Shown one piece after another: positions 1 to 6,284 of a stretch of 6,508 nucleotides of DNA (position 1 is its first letter; the number at the start of each line of letters is the position of its first letter). The notes beneath the pieces were generated by a model, which had not been told where the DNA came from, did not search any database, and saw only the letters and a program-made list of their open reading frames with translations. A program made the translations under genes and the position numbers. Source of the DNA: Fidelibacterota bacterium REDSEA-S14_B6 (GTDB taxonomy: Bacteria; Fidelibacterota; Marinisomatia; Marinisomatales; S15-B10); assembly GCA_001626655.1 (NCBI GenBank), contig LUOC01000032.1, forward strand, positions 1 through 6,508. The letters are read 5' to 3'.

Positions 1-879
1 GCTATAAGCCGAAGAAGATTGATGTATTGGATAGCCCTAGGGCTCTGTCTTGCAATCGGCATGCTGACCAAGTACTACGCCATAACTCTGGTCGGTGCTA
101 TTGGTCTCTACATCATTTCTACTCGGCAGGGTCGTACACAGATCGGCACCCCTGGCCCTTATGCGGGCGCGCTGGTATTCGCGTTGCTGATTTATGTTCA
201 TGTGGATTACGTGGTCGATCATAGAATTGGCACAGTTCAGCACATCAGTGATTATTTCTTTCTGGATTCGTTGCCGATCCGTTGGAAAGCAGTCAGTTTT
301 TTCCTGGCCCAACTAATTTATCTGCTACCGGCAGTTATCGCGTTCATGCTAGCGACATACAGTTCCTCATTGTCCCAGCGGTTGCGGGCTCTTCTCAGAT
401 TTCCAAATCTACCGGAACACGCTGGACTCATATACGTGGTAATGCTTTTTCCACTACTGATCACTGCGATCCCCGGCCTGGTACTGGGAGTAGATATTTC
501 CAGTCGCTGGGGCGGCCCGATACTTATTACAGCAGGGATCATGCTCATTCTGCAGTTTCCTATCAATCTGACCAGCATCCAATGTCGACGGATTGTTGTC
601 GGCTCTATTGTTTACGCCATACTGGTACCGCTAGTCATGCTGGCTGTCATCAGTCAGGGGGGAGTCGAGTCACGCTACAACTTCCCGGGAAAGGAACTGG
701 CATCGACCGTGACACGGCTGTGGCATGATTCGTTCGAGTCTAAACTTGAACTCGTTGGTGGCGGCTGGATGGCACCTGACAGTATCGCCTTTCATTCGAT
801 CGACCATCCGTCAGTGCTTCAACACCTGAGCCACCAATGGAGCCCCTGGGTCAGACTCAGAGGTTCCGATACTTTCTAG
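1..879 (+). CDS. GT39/ArnT-like membrane glycosyltransferase, 5'-truncated, probably also C-terminally truncated
   Basis: The frame is open to the left edge, so the true start lies upstream; the TTG at 19 is only the first start-like codon. About 290 residues are visible. They contain six or seven hydrophobic segments (first at about 25-115, last near 600-655), then a hydrophilic tail. The motif GLCLAIGMLTKYYA matches the membrane core of the dolichyl-phosphate-mannose/ArnT (GT39, PMT_2) family. The tail residues LVGGGWMAPDSIAF and the following WSPWV resemble the periplasmic C-terminal domain of bacterial members. Such enzymes move a sugar from a polyprenyl-phosphate donor to lipid or protein on the outer face of the inner membrane. 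The catalytic acidic loops would be upstream of the window, so donor and acceptor cannot be judged. The protein ends at TAG 877-879 right after WSPWV, earlier than I expect for the family, suggesting loss of the C-terminus. Confidence 0.75.
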   Translation, partial: AISRRRLMYWIALGLCLAIGMLTKYYAITLVGAIGLYIISTRQGRTQIGTPGPYAGALVFALLIYVHVDYVVDHRIGTVQHISDYFFLDSLPIRWKAVSFFLAQLIYLLPAVIAFMLATYSSSLSQRLRALLRFPNLPEHAGLIYVVMLFPLLITAIPGLVLGVDISSRWGGPILITAGIMLILQFPINLTSIQCRRIVVGSIVYAILVPLVMLAVISQGGVESRYNFPGKELASTVTRLWHDSFESKLELVGGGWMAPDSIAFHSIDHPSVLQHLSHQWSPWVRLRGSDTF

Positions 880-938
880 TGCCGCCAAGGACAACGAACA
901 TTCAACGGGACAATGTACTTCACACACCACGCCGCTGA
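861..938 (+). pseudogene. Possible out-of-frame C-terminal tail of the GT39 gene
   Basis: In the frame beginning at 861, which differs from the glycosyltransferase frame, the translation is RFRYFLVPPRTTN followed by about a dozen residues, with a TGA at 936-938. An aromatic and hydrophobic run ending in VPP is, from memory, how several GT39 proteins of this type finish. It begins immediately after the in-frame WSPWV (838-852). An out-of-frame deletion between WSPWV and this tail would explain both the early stop and the stranded tail. The match is short, so chance cannot be excluded. Confidence 0.3.
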
Positions 939-969
939 ACCCGGGCAAGACCTTGATTCACTGTTACCC

Positions 970-1021
970 GGCACCATTATCCGGTGTCTATAGGGTGCCA
1001 CGCGTGAACTGAACAGGCACC
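970..1021 (+). repeat. Three alternating 6-bp inverted copies of GGCACC
   Basis: GGCACC at 970-975, its reverse complement GGTGCC at 994-999, and GGCACC again at 1016-1021 could form two mutually exclusive hairpins with loops of 18 and 16 bases. They sit in the 235-bp gap between the glycosyltransferase stop and the oxidoreductase start. No T-run follows, so this is not an ordinary intrinsic terminator. Function is unknown; the arms are short enough to be chance. Confidence 0.3.
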
Positions 1022-1114
1022 GAAGCGCTGCTATTATTCCGATGTAACTGACGAATTGGCTCGAAGCCGTATTACTGATCCTTTCACAATAGACAATTGA
1101 AGCGAAATATCGAC

Positions 1115-1597
1115 ATGACTGAGACAATGCTTGCAATCGACATTCCTGAACCAGGCGGACCTGATGCACTCAAACCGTGTACCGCACCCATTCCACACCC
1201 GGCACCAGATCAGATTTTGATCCGCAATATGATCGCTGGGGTTAACCGCCCCGACTGCGCCCAGCGTCAAGGCAACTACCACCCGCCGGTTGATGCAAAT
1301 CCGCTACCCGGCCTTGAAGTGGCGGGCGAAGTCGTAGCGGTCGGTGGGGAAACCAGTCGGTATAAACCCGGCGATCATGTTACAGCGCTTACCCGCCATA
1401 CCGGAAAACTATTTCACGGTTTACTACAATCTTTTCACTCGCTCTCGGCTTGCACCGGGCGAGACACTTCTTGTGCACGGCGGCAGCAGCGGTATAGGTC
1501 TCGCGGCTATTCAATTGGCCAAAGCCTGTGGCGCTACCGTTATCACGACCGCCGGTACAGACGAAAAATGCGCCTTCTGCGAATCGGCAGGCGCTGA
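1115..1597 (+). pseudogene. NAD(P)H:quinone oxidoreductase (PIG3-like MDR family), N-terminal fragment
   Basis: This is the N-terminal catalytic domain of a zinc-independent medium-chain dehydrogenase/reductase of the PIG3/quinone oxidoreductase type. Evidence is NRPDCAQRQGNYHPP followed by PGLEVAGEVVAVG, then PGDHVTAL near residue 90. The ATG at 1115 gives MTETMLAIDIPEPGGPDAL, a normal N-terminus; TTG 1097 and ATG 1127 are alternatives and the ribosome site is weak. Family-like sequence stops at about 1390. From there to TAG at 1597 the frame is arginine-rich nonsense, because the real continuation is in the +1 frame. The family normally has about 30 residues here (a GGGYAEY-type stretch and the lead-in to PENYFT) that are absent from both frames. 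So this is a deletion with a frame change, not a single-base slip. The product would lack the Rossmann domain and should be inactive. Confidence 0.75.
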
Positions 1598-2210
1598 CAA
1601 AGCTGTCAATTATCGAACCGAGGATTGGCCAGGGATCGTACGAGAAATCGCTGGCAAAACAAAAGTTGATGTGGTTCTAGATATGGTCGCCGGGGACTAC
1701 ATCCAAAAAAACATCGATTTGCTTGGACGGGATGGTCGCTATGCCCTAATTGCTTTTCTTGGAGGGAGCACGGCTGAAGTCAATTTCGGGAAAGTCATGA
1801 TGAATAGACTCAGCATCTCCGGCTCGACCCTTCGACCCCAAAGCCTGGATGAAAAAGCCCGGATCGCCAGTGATGTTGAGCACACTGTCTGGCCAATGTT
1901 CGAAAATAAGACGGTCAGACCTCACATTCACTGCACTTACCCGCTCAAGCAGGCAGCCCAAGCCCACCATCTGATGATGAAGGGCGGCGGCGAGCTCCCC
2001 TCCACCGTGACGGCCGATTATTCCGTGAAAATGAAAAGGCCCACGCCGACGGAGAAAGGCAAGATTCATCTCGTGGCGAAAATTGTGGAATCGACCCAAG
2101 ACCGTGCGACTGTAGAGGCAGAGCTGGAGGCCGACGGGAAAATCTGCGCCACATGCGTCGGAACATTCGTGGCGGTCAAACCGGGGCATCCCGCCTATCA
2201 CCGGTGGTAA
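1344..2210 (+). CDS. Hybrid ORF: quinone oxidoreductase C-terminal domain fused to thioesterase C-terminal half
   Basis: Homologous sequence starts near 1389 with PAIPENYFTVYYNLF; the 15 codons before it (GTG at 1344) are out-of-frame sequence of the N-terminal fragment, so there is no credible native start. Next come the Rossmann cofactor motif VHGGSSGIG (about 1471-1497) and GADKAVNYRTEDW. IAFLGGSTAEVNFG and TLRPQSLDEKARIA follow, all typical of PIG3-like quinone oxidoreductases that reduce quinones with NADPH. That protein should end shortly after AAQAHHLMMKG with an IGKIVL-type strand. Instead, from about 1986 the frame reads into TVTADYSVKMKRPTP and ends CVGTFVAVKPGHPAYHRW, the back half of a PaaI/4HBT hotdog thioesterase. 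Both parents are incomplete, so neither activity is expected. The stop TAA is at 2208-2210. Confidence 0.7.
   Translation: MGKPVGINPAIMLQRLPAIPENYFTVYYNLFTRSRLAPGETLLVHGGSSGIGLAAIQLAKACGATVITTAGTDEKCAFCESAGADKAVNYRTEDWPGIVREIAGKTKVDVVLDMVAGDYIQKNIDLLGRDGRYALIAFLGGSTAEVNFGKVMMNRLSISGSTLRPQSLDEKARIASDVEHTVWPMFENKTVRPHIHCTYPLKQAAQAHHLMMKGGGELPSTVTADYSVKMKRPTPTEKGKIHLVAKIVESTQDRATVEAELEADGKICATCVGTFVAVKPGHPAYHRW
1986..2210 (+). pseudogene. PaaI-like hotdog thioesterase, C-terminal half only
   Basis: These 74 codons look like the last strands of a PaaI-type acyl-CoA thioesterase: TVTADYSVKMKRPTP (strand after the hotdog helix), then IHLVAKIVE, ATVEAELEADGKI and GTFVAVKPGHPAYHRW. The front half, carrying the HGG and ALLDE-like active-site segment, is missing and replaced by quinone oxidoreductase sequence. 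Base composition and AGG-arginine use fit the right-hand block, so this gene probably belonged to the operon with the acylase, whose start overlaps its stop by 7 nt. The intact gene would have started about 80 codons further upstream in the original genome. The family call rests on pattern memory. Confidence 0.6.
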
Positions 2211-4342
2211 AGTTCCCGTTTCGACACACCCTTCTTCTGCTCTTGTGCGGGCTTTTTCTTTCCTGTGCTGCCGTCTCCACGTGGGAGCCACCGTCAGATC
2301 TCCGCGACAGCTACGATGTAACGATCTACCGCGATACATGGGGCGTTCCCCACATTTATGGCACCACCGATGCGGATGTCGCTTTTGGTCTCGCTTACGC
2401 CCACGCTGAAGATGATTTGGAGAATATCGAACTCTCTCTCATAGCGGCCCGGGGCATCATGGCCTCCCGCGGCGGACTGGCCCATCTCCCTGTCGATTTT
2501 CTCGTCAAACTCTTTAGGCTAAAGGAGACGGTGGAAGAGAAGTATGAGAAGGATCTTTCCCCCGAAGTGAGGCGGCTCTGCGAGGCCTACGCAGATGGTA
2601 TCAATCACTATGCGGCACTCCATCCTGGTGAGGTTGCCGCCGGGCTCTATCCCGTCTCAGGGAAAGATGTGGTTGCCGGTTTCTCTCTAAAGACCACCTT
2701 CTTCTTCGGCCTTGATGGTGTGCTTCAAAAACTTATGAGTAGAGAGCGCCCCGACGACCTTGCCGCTGGGGCAGAAGATGTTCGCTTGGCCGACGCTGCT
2801 GGTGACATTCCCATGGGCTCAAACGGTTTTGCCATCTCTCCTCGAAAGGCGGCCGATGGAGGAACCTTCTTCATGTCCAACACTCACCAACCGTGGAAGG
2901 GACCTCTGTCGTGGTACGAGGCGCACGTTCACAGCGAGGAAGGGTGGAAGGTGTCCGGAGCGCTTTTCCCTGGCATGCCCGTATTCGGTGTAGGGCACAG
3001 TGCGAACAAAGGGTGGACACACACTGTCAACCGACCTGATCTTATCGATGTTTATGAACTTGAGCTCCACCCCTCGGACAAGAACCGGTACCGCTACGAT
3101 GGTCAATGGCGGGAGCTGGAACGGTTCGACATCCCCATAAAAGTAAAACTGTGGGGCCCTTTTGTCTGGACGTTCAAGAGGGAAGGACTCTGGTCGGAAC
3201 ACGGGCCTGTTATCCGCCGCCCTTTCGGGACGTTTGCCATCCGCCACGCAAACCTGACGGACATCCGCGCTGTCGATCAGTGGTATAGAATGAACAAATC
3301 TGAAAACCTGGAACAGTTCCGCCAAGCGATGGAGATGGTTGCCGTCCCCAGTTTCAACACTGTCTATGCTGACAGAGAGGGGAATATTCTCTACGTTTAC
3401 AACGGCCGGTTTCCGAAGCGTGATGAAACATTTGAGTGGCAGGGGCTCCTTCCGGGCGACACATCGGCGGTGGTGTGGGATGAGTTTCTCCCGCTCTCAG
3501 ACTTGCCCCAAGTGCTGAACCCCCGGGCGGGCTTTGTGCAAAGCTGCAACCATACGCCGTTCCTCTCCACCGGCGAGGGCGAAAATCCCGACTCCTCTCA
3601 CTTTTCGCACGCCATGGGGATTGAGACGCACCTGACAAACCGATCGCTTCGGGCGCAGGCGATTTTCACCGCCGACGATTCACTCACGTTCGAAGAATTC
3701 CTGACAGCAAAGTACGATCTTTCGTACTCACCGGAATCGAGATACGCCGAGCTGTGGGGCAGAATAACATCCTCGGTGGAAAGTGACGATCCGCTGATTA
3801 CAGAAGCGGTGGCGCTGATGGCTCGGTGGGATTACCGCATGGCCGTCGACAGCAGGGAGGCCGCTGTCAGCATCCTGACATTGAGGGAACTTCGTTCGTA
3901 TCTCAGAAGGGCGAGTGATCCGCCTGATGTGAACACTATGAAAGGAGCTCTCCACACTGCCGCCAAGTTCCTCATAAAGCATCACGGCAGACTGGACGTC
4001 CCCTTCGGTGCAGTGCAACGGCACGTCCGGGGTGATGAGAATCACCCTCTTGCCGGCGGGCCGGATGTACTGCGAGCGATCTATTCGTGGCCCGATGGGA
4101 ACGGCCAGTTTGTAGGCGAGGGGGGTGACAGTTATATCCTCGCTGTTCGGTGGGACAGGGCCGGGAACATGACTTCATTCAGCGGCCACCCCTTCGGCAG
4201 CGCCACGATGGACAAGTCATCTCCCCATTACGATGATCAGTCACCCCTCTTCGCCCGGCACGAACTGAAACCGGTCTGGCTCAATCTCGATGACATTAAA
4301 GCGAACTTGGAGAAAGCTTATCGCCCGGGGGAGGAAAAGTGA
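2204..4342 (+). CDS. Penicillin acylase-family Ntn hydrolase, predicted lipoprotein
   Basis: This encodes a 712-residue amide hydrolase of the penicillin/cephalosporin/acyl-homoserine-lactone acylase family. The GTG at 2204 gives MVKFPFRHTLLLLLCGLFLSC, a classic signal with a lipobox-like FLSC (Cys21); the frame extends 17 codons further upstream into the thioesterase, but without a signal sequence. Early motifs are DTWGVPHIYGTTDADVAFG and YAHAEDDLENIE. GSNGFAISP places the predicted N-terminal nucleophile at Ser206 (codon 2819-2821), so self-cleavage would give an alpha chain of about 185 and a beta chain of 507 residues. GWTHTVNRPDLIDVY and QSCNHTPF (Asn449, candidate oxyanion residue) follow, then GEGGDSYILAV and SPHYDDQSPLF near the end. 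Length is normal and no damage is seen. The substrate cannot be read from sequence. It is probably translationally coupled to both neighbours; no good ribosome site precedes the GTG. Confidence 0.9.
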   Translation: MVKFPFRHTLLLLLCGLFLSCAAVSTWEPPSDLRDSYDVTIYRDTWGVPHIYGTTDADVAFGLAYAHAEDDLENIELSLIAARGIMASRGGLAHLPVDFLVKLFRLKETVEEKYEKDLSPEVRRLCEAYADGINHYAALHPGEVAAGLYPVSGKDVVAGFSLKTTFFFGLDGVLQKLMSRERPDDLAAGAEDVRLADAAGDIPMGSNGFAISPRKAADGGTFFMSNTHQPWKGPLSWYEAHVHSEEGWKVSGALFPGMPVFGVGHSANKGWTHTVNRPDLIDVYELELHPSDKNRYRYDGQWRELERFDIPIKVKLWGPFVWTFKREGLWSEHGPVIRRPFGTFAIRHANLTDIRAVDQWYRMNKSENLEQFRQAMEMVAVPSFNTVYADREGNILYVYNGRFPKRDETFEWQGLLPGDTSAVVWDEFLPLSDLPQVLNPRAGFVQSCNHTPFLSTGEGENPDSSHFSHAMGIETHLTNRSLRAQAIFTADDSLTFEEFLTAKYDLSYSPESRYAELWGRITSSVESDDPLITEAVALMARWDYRMAVDSREAAVSILTLRELRSYLRRASDPPDVNTMKGALHTAAKFLIKHHGRLDVPFGAVQRHVRGDENHPLAGGPDVLRAIYSWPDGNGQFVGEGGDSYILAVRWDRAGNMTSFSGHPFGSATMDKSSPHYDDQSPLFARHELKPVWLNLDDIKANLEKAYRPGEEK
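4327..4338 (+). promoter_or_regulatory. Ribosome binding site deciding the DUF3228 GTG start
   Basis: GGGGGAGG at 4327-4334 lies four bases before the GTG at 4339. It sits inside the last codons of the acylase gene, and GTG 4339-4341 overlaps the acylase stop TGA 4340-4342. This supports the non-ATG start and suggests coupled translation. Confidence 0.7.
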
Positions 4343-4911
4343 AAAGAGTCGCCGTCAATGACTTCGTCCGGCGGCAGGTCAAAGGGTCGGCGAAGACTTA
4401 CTCTACCAACTTCTCTTTTGAGGAGATTGCAGAGCACGCGGCGGAGCGTTTTGATGACGGACACTTCAGGGAAGGGTACAGGAACGGCGTGGTGATTGTG
4501 GAAGCGCCCGAGGAGATGAGCGAGCATTTCGTCTGTCCCTTTGTGGAGATTGATGACACCACAGATCTTAGGGCGGAATCGGTGGCGCGGCAGGAGGGGG
4601 AAGAACCTTACATCCAAATCCGTGCCGCTAACGGTTCCCCTCTTCCGGCGGGGAAAGTGGAGTTTATCCTCTATCGCCACGATGTGCTGGCGGAGAACGA
4701 CGAGCAGTCCACCGATGCGGAATGGGAGCTGATCTCCATCCACGCACTGCCGGAAGGGGTAGAGGAATTGCCGATGGGCCCGGTCACCATGATGCGGAAT
4801 CAGCTGGAGCTTCCCGGTGGCACAAAGGCCCGTTACAGTTCAGAAGAGTGGGCGGAGGCGGTCAGGTTCTGGCAGCGCTACGCGGCGCTGGAGCCTGAAG
4901 ACGAGAGTTAG
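4339..4911 (+). CDS. DUF3228 family protein
   Basis: This is a 190-residue soluble protein of unknown function, matching the DUF3228 family in length and layout. Recognisable stretches are VNDFVRRQVKGSAKTYS at the start and FREGYRNGVVIVEAP around residues 43-57. The central VEFILYRHDVLAEN is followed by DAEWELISIHALP and then PMGPVTMMRNQLELPGGT. The HDVLAEN and D-A-[ED]-W-E sections are, as I recall, the most conserved of the family. There is no signal peptide or membrane segment, so it is probably cytoplasmic. The start is GTG with a strong ribosome site, and it shares four bases with the acylase stop, so it is the last gene of that operon. It ends with TAG while being full family length, which shows TAG works as a stop in this block. 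No catalytic residue can be assigned. Confidence 0.85.
   Translation: MKRVAVNDFVRRQVKGSAKTYSTNFSFEEIAEHAAERFDDGHFREGYRNGVVIVEAPEEMSEHFVCPFVEIDDTTDLRAESVARQEGEEPYIQIRAANGSPLPAGKVEFILYRHDVLAENDEQSTDAEWELISIHALPEGVEELPMGPVTMMRNQLELPGGTKARYSSEEWAEAVRFWQRYAALEPEDES
4908..4911. other. Interlocked convergent stop codons
   Basis: The four bases TTAG carry TAG (4909-4911) for DUF3228 on the plus strand and TAA (4908-4910 read in reverse) for pcm. The genes therefore share two bases and leave no room for a terminator between them. Confidence 0.9.
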
Positions 4912-5633
4912 TTCTTCCGCTCTTTTTCGTGCACCATAGGGACGAACCTGACAGGGAGCGTCTTCTTTTCTATCACCTCGCCCGTCAGGTCCTTCTCGAT
5001 GACGAGGAGGTCCTGTCCCCACCAGCGGGGCCCCACTGGCAACACCATTCTTCCGCCGGGCTTGAGTTGATCTACTAACGCCTTCGGCACCTCTTCCGGC
5101 GCGGCGGTGAGGATGATGCGGTCGAAAGGGGCCTCTTTGGGCCACCCCTTGTAGCCGTCGCCGATCCGAACGGAAACATTCTCATAACCGAGACGCTTAA
5201 GAGTCTTCTGAGCGCTACGTCCTAACTCCGGTACTATCTCAATGGTAAAGACGTGGTGGACCAGTTTCGCCAGCACCGCCGCCTGATAGCCCGAGCCGGT
5301 GCCGATTTCCAGCACGACGTGGTGAGAGTCAGGCTGGAGAAGTTCAGTCATGAAAGCTACGATATAAGGCTGACTGATGGTCTGCCCGTGACCGATAGGC
5401 AAGGGGCCGTCGCTATAGGCGATTGACCACTGGGATTCATCAATAAACAGGTGCCGGGGAATATCACTCATGACGGAGAGCACACTCTCATCGGTCACAC
5501 CGCGGGAAACGATCTGGTTTTCGATCATCTTTTTGCGGAGGTGTCTGTAGTCATTTTCATCCTGGCCTGCGATTTGCGACGTTAACGCCAAGCAAGCGAT
5601 TCCGATCAGCTTACTCAATTGGCGGACATTCAT
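4908..5633 (-). CDS. pcm: Protein-L-isoaspartate O-methyltransferase, predicted exported
   Basis: This enzyme moves a methyl group from S-adenosylmethionine to L-isoaspartyl residues in aged proteins, starting their repair. The 241-residue product shows the family landmarks in order: MIENQIVSRGVTDESVL (about 36-52), PRHLFID, and GHGQTISQPYIVAFM (from 81). The SAM motif LEIGTGSGYQAAVLAKL follows (from about 108), then RIILTAAPEEVP, LKPGGRMVLPVG and the terminal VRFVPMVHEK. The ATG at 5633 is preferred: it opens MNVRQLSKLIGIACLALTSQIAG, a signal-peptide-like stretch with likely cleavage near Gly23. A TTG five codons upstream (5648) is the alternative. The ribosome site is weak. Export would place it in the periplasm, unlike the cytosolic E. 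coli enzyme; exported versions occur in other bacteria. It is convergent with DUF3228 and divergent from the lipoprotein gene. All motifs look intact. Confidence 0.92.
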   Translation of the reverse strand: MNVRQLSKLIGIACLALTSQIAGQDENDYRHLRKKMIENQIVSRGVTDESVLSVMSDIPRHLFIDESQWSIAYSDGPLPIGHGQTISQPYIVAFMTELLQPDSHHVVLEIGTGSGYQAAVLAKLVHHVFTIEIVPELGRSAQKTLKRLGYENVSVRIGDGYKGWPKEAPFDRIILTAAPEEVPKALVDQLKPGGRMVLPVGPRWWGQDLLVIEKDLTGEVIEKKTLPVRFVPMVHEKERKN

Positions 5634-5670
5634 GATTCTTAGTCCCAATGATCAAAAGTAGGTTCAATTT

Positions 5671-5699
5671 TTCACTTTCACAAGGAGCTTGCATATGAT
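5671..5699 (+). promoter_or_regulatory. Sigma70-like promoter for the lipoprotein gene
   Basis: TTCACT (5671-5676, four of six to TTGACA) and TATGAT (5694-5699, five of six to TATAAT) are separated by 17 bases. Transcription would begin near 5706, about 20 bases before the ATG at 5727. It lies in the divergent gap with pcm. I see no equally good promoter for pcm on the other strand; TTGAAC, reading from about 5667 downward, is a weak candidate. Not proven by sequence alone. Confidence 0.45.
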
Positions 5700-5790
5700 T
5701 TCCACTTCTACGAGATTCGCGGGATTATGCGCATCCTCACAGCGGTTCTCTCCGCTTTTTTCTTCTTGTTTTCCGGTTGTGGCCCGGTGA
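5682..5790 (+). other. Strong ribosome site with short 31-codon frame overlapping the lipoprotein start
   Basis: AAGGAG at 5682-5687 is spaced seven bases from ATG 5695, ideal for initiation. That frame codes 31 residues beginning MISTSTRFAG and ends at TGA 5788-5790, out of frame with the lipoprotein signal peptide it overlaps. The lipoprotein ATG at 5727 itself has only a poor site. The short frame may be a leader peptide, the true start displaced by an indel, or coincidence; the promoter proposed here would also exclude this site from the transcript. Confidence 0.3.
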
Positions 5791-6284
5791 GCGAACATCG
5801 TCCTGTGGAGATTTTACTGGCTGATGAATTCACCGCGGGAGAACCGGAATACTCAGGAATGGCCTGGGCCGGTCAGAACCTTGTTCTGCTTCCTCAGTTT
5901 CCTGATCGGTTCCCGGGAGATGAAGGGGGCAATCTCCTTTCCGTTCCCAAGAAAAGAATTGAGGACTATCTTGACGGAAACAACACAAATCCAATCGTGC
6001 CGAGGAAGATTACTTTCGATGACGGCGGCGTGCTGGAGGCCGTCCCCGGTTTTGAGGGGTTTGAAGCGGTGGTGGTTGACGGAAATAGTGTCTACCTCAC
6101 CATTGAGGCGAAGGAGGGAGAAGGGCGGCGGGGCTATATCGTTTCCGGAAGCGCGGATTGGGTGCGGGGAAGAGTAAGCCTGACCAGCTCGTCGCTAAAG
6201 CAGATTCAGTCCGAAGCTTTCATGTTTCAAATGTCATTTGAGACACTAGTTTTGTGGAACGATCTGCTGGTCACGATCTACTAG
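5727..6284 (+). CDS. Predicted lipoprotein of unknown function, interrupted by in-frame TAG
   Basis: The product begins MRILTAVLSAFFFLFSGCGP, a short signal sequence with a lipobox-like FSGC (Cys18), so it is predicted to be lipidated and anchored in the envelope. After this come GMAWAGQNLVLLPQFPDRF (about residues 45-63), NLLSVPKKRIEDYL, then GFEGFEAVVVDGNSVYLTIEA and GYIVSGSADW. Repeated short beta-strand patterns with turn residues suggest a beta-propeller-like secreted protein, possibly near the esterase-like/phytase-like group, but I cannot name a function. The frame stops at TAG 6282-6284 after LLVTIY, yet the same frame continues with clearly related protein sequence. As read, the product is 185 residues and would be a truncated fold. 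Start ATG 5727 is chosen because it gives the signal peptide, although its ribosome site is poor. Confidence 0.65.
   Translation: MRILTAVLSAFFFLFSGCGPVSEHRPVEILLADEFTAGEPEYSGMAWAGQNLVLLPQFPDRFPGDEGGNLLSVPKKRIEDYLDGNNTNPIVPRKITFDDGGVLEAVPGFEGFEAVVVDGNSVYLTIEAKEGEGRRGYIVSGSADWVRGRVSLTSSSLKQIQSEAFMFQMSFETLVLWNDLLVTIY

Noticed and set aside
282..728. A 148-codon plus-strand frame in the first gene
   Set aside because: It overlaps the membrane-segment-rich GT39 frame and gives a Ser/His/Arg-rich sequence typical of a shadow frame.
1746..2339. A 197-codon open frame on the minus strand
   Set aside because: It lies opposite the hybrid ORF and the acylase start, crosses the composition junction, has low-complexity Arg/His-rich sequence and no recognisable motif; the plus-strand frames have clear family motifs.
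2819..3325. A 168-codon minus-strand open frame
   Set aside because: It is fully inside the acylase gene, including its catalytic Ser region, and its translation shows no domain pattern.
4318..4743. A 141-codon minus-strand frame
   Set aside because: It lies opposite DUF3228, whose family match, ribosome site and coupling to the acylase are clear.
4897..4928. Possible intrinsic terminator: GAAGAC paired with GTTCTTC, then a T-run
   Set aside because: The stem is five pairs plus a bulge, poor in GC, with several bases between stem and T-run, and it lies inside the pcm coding end. Too weak to annotate.
6282..6284. Genome-wide TAG reassignment (pyrrolysine or alternative code)
   Set aside because: DUF3228 ends properly at TAG in the same block and no supporting genes are visible; a single substitution is simpler.
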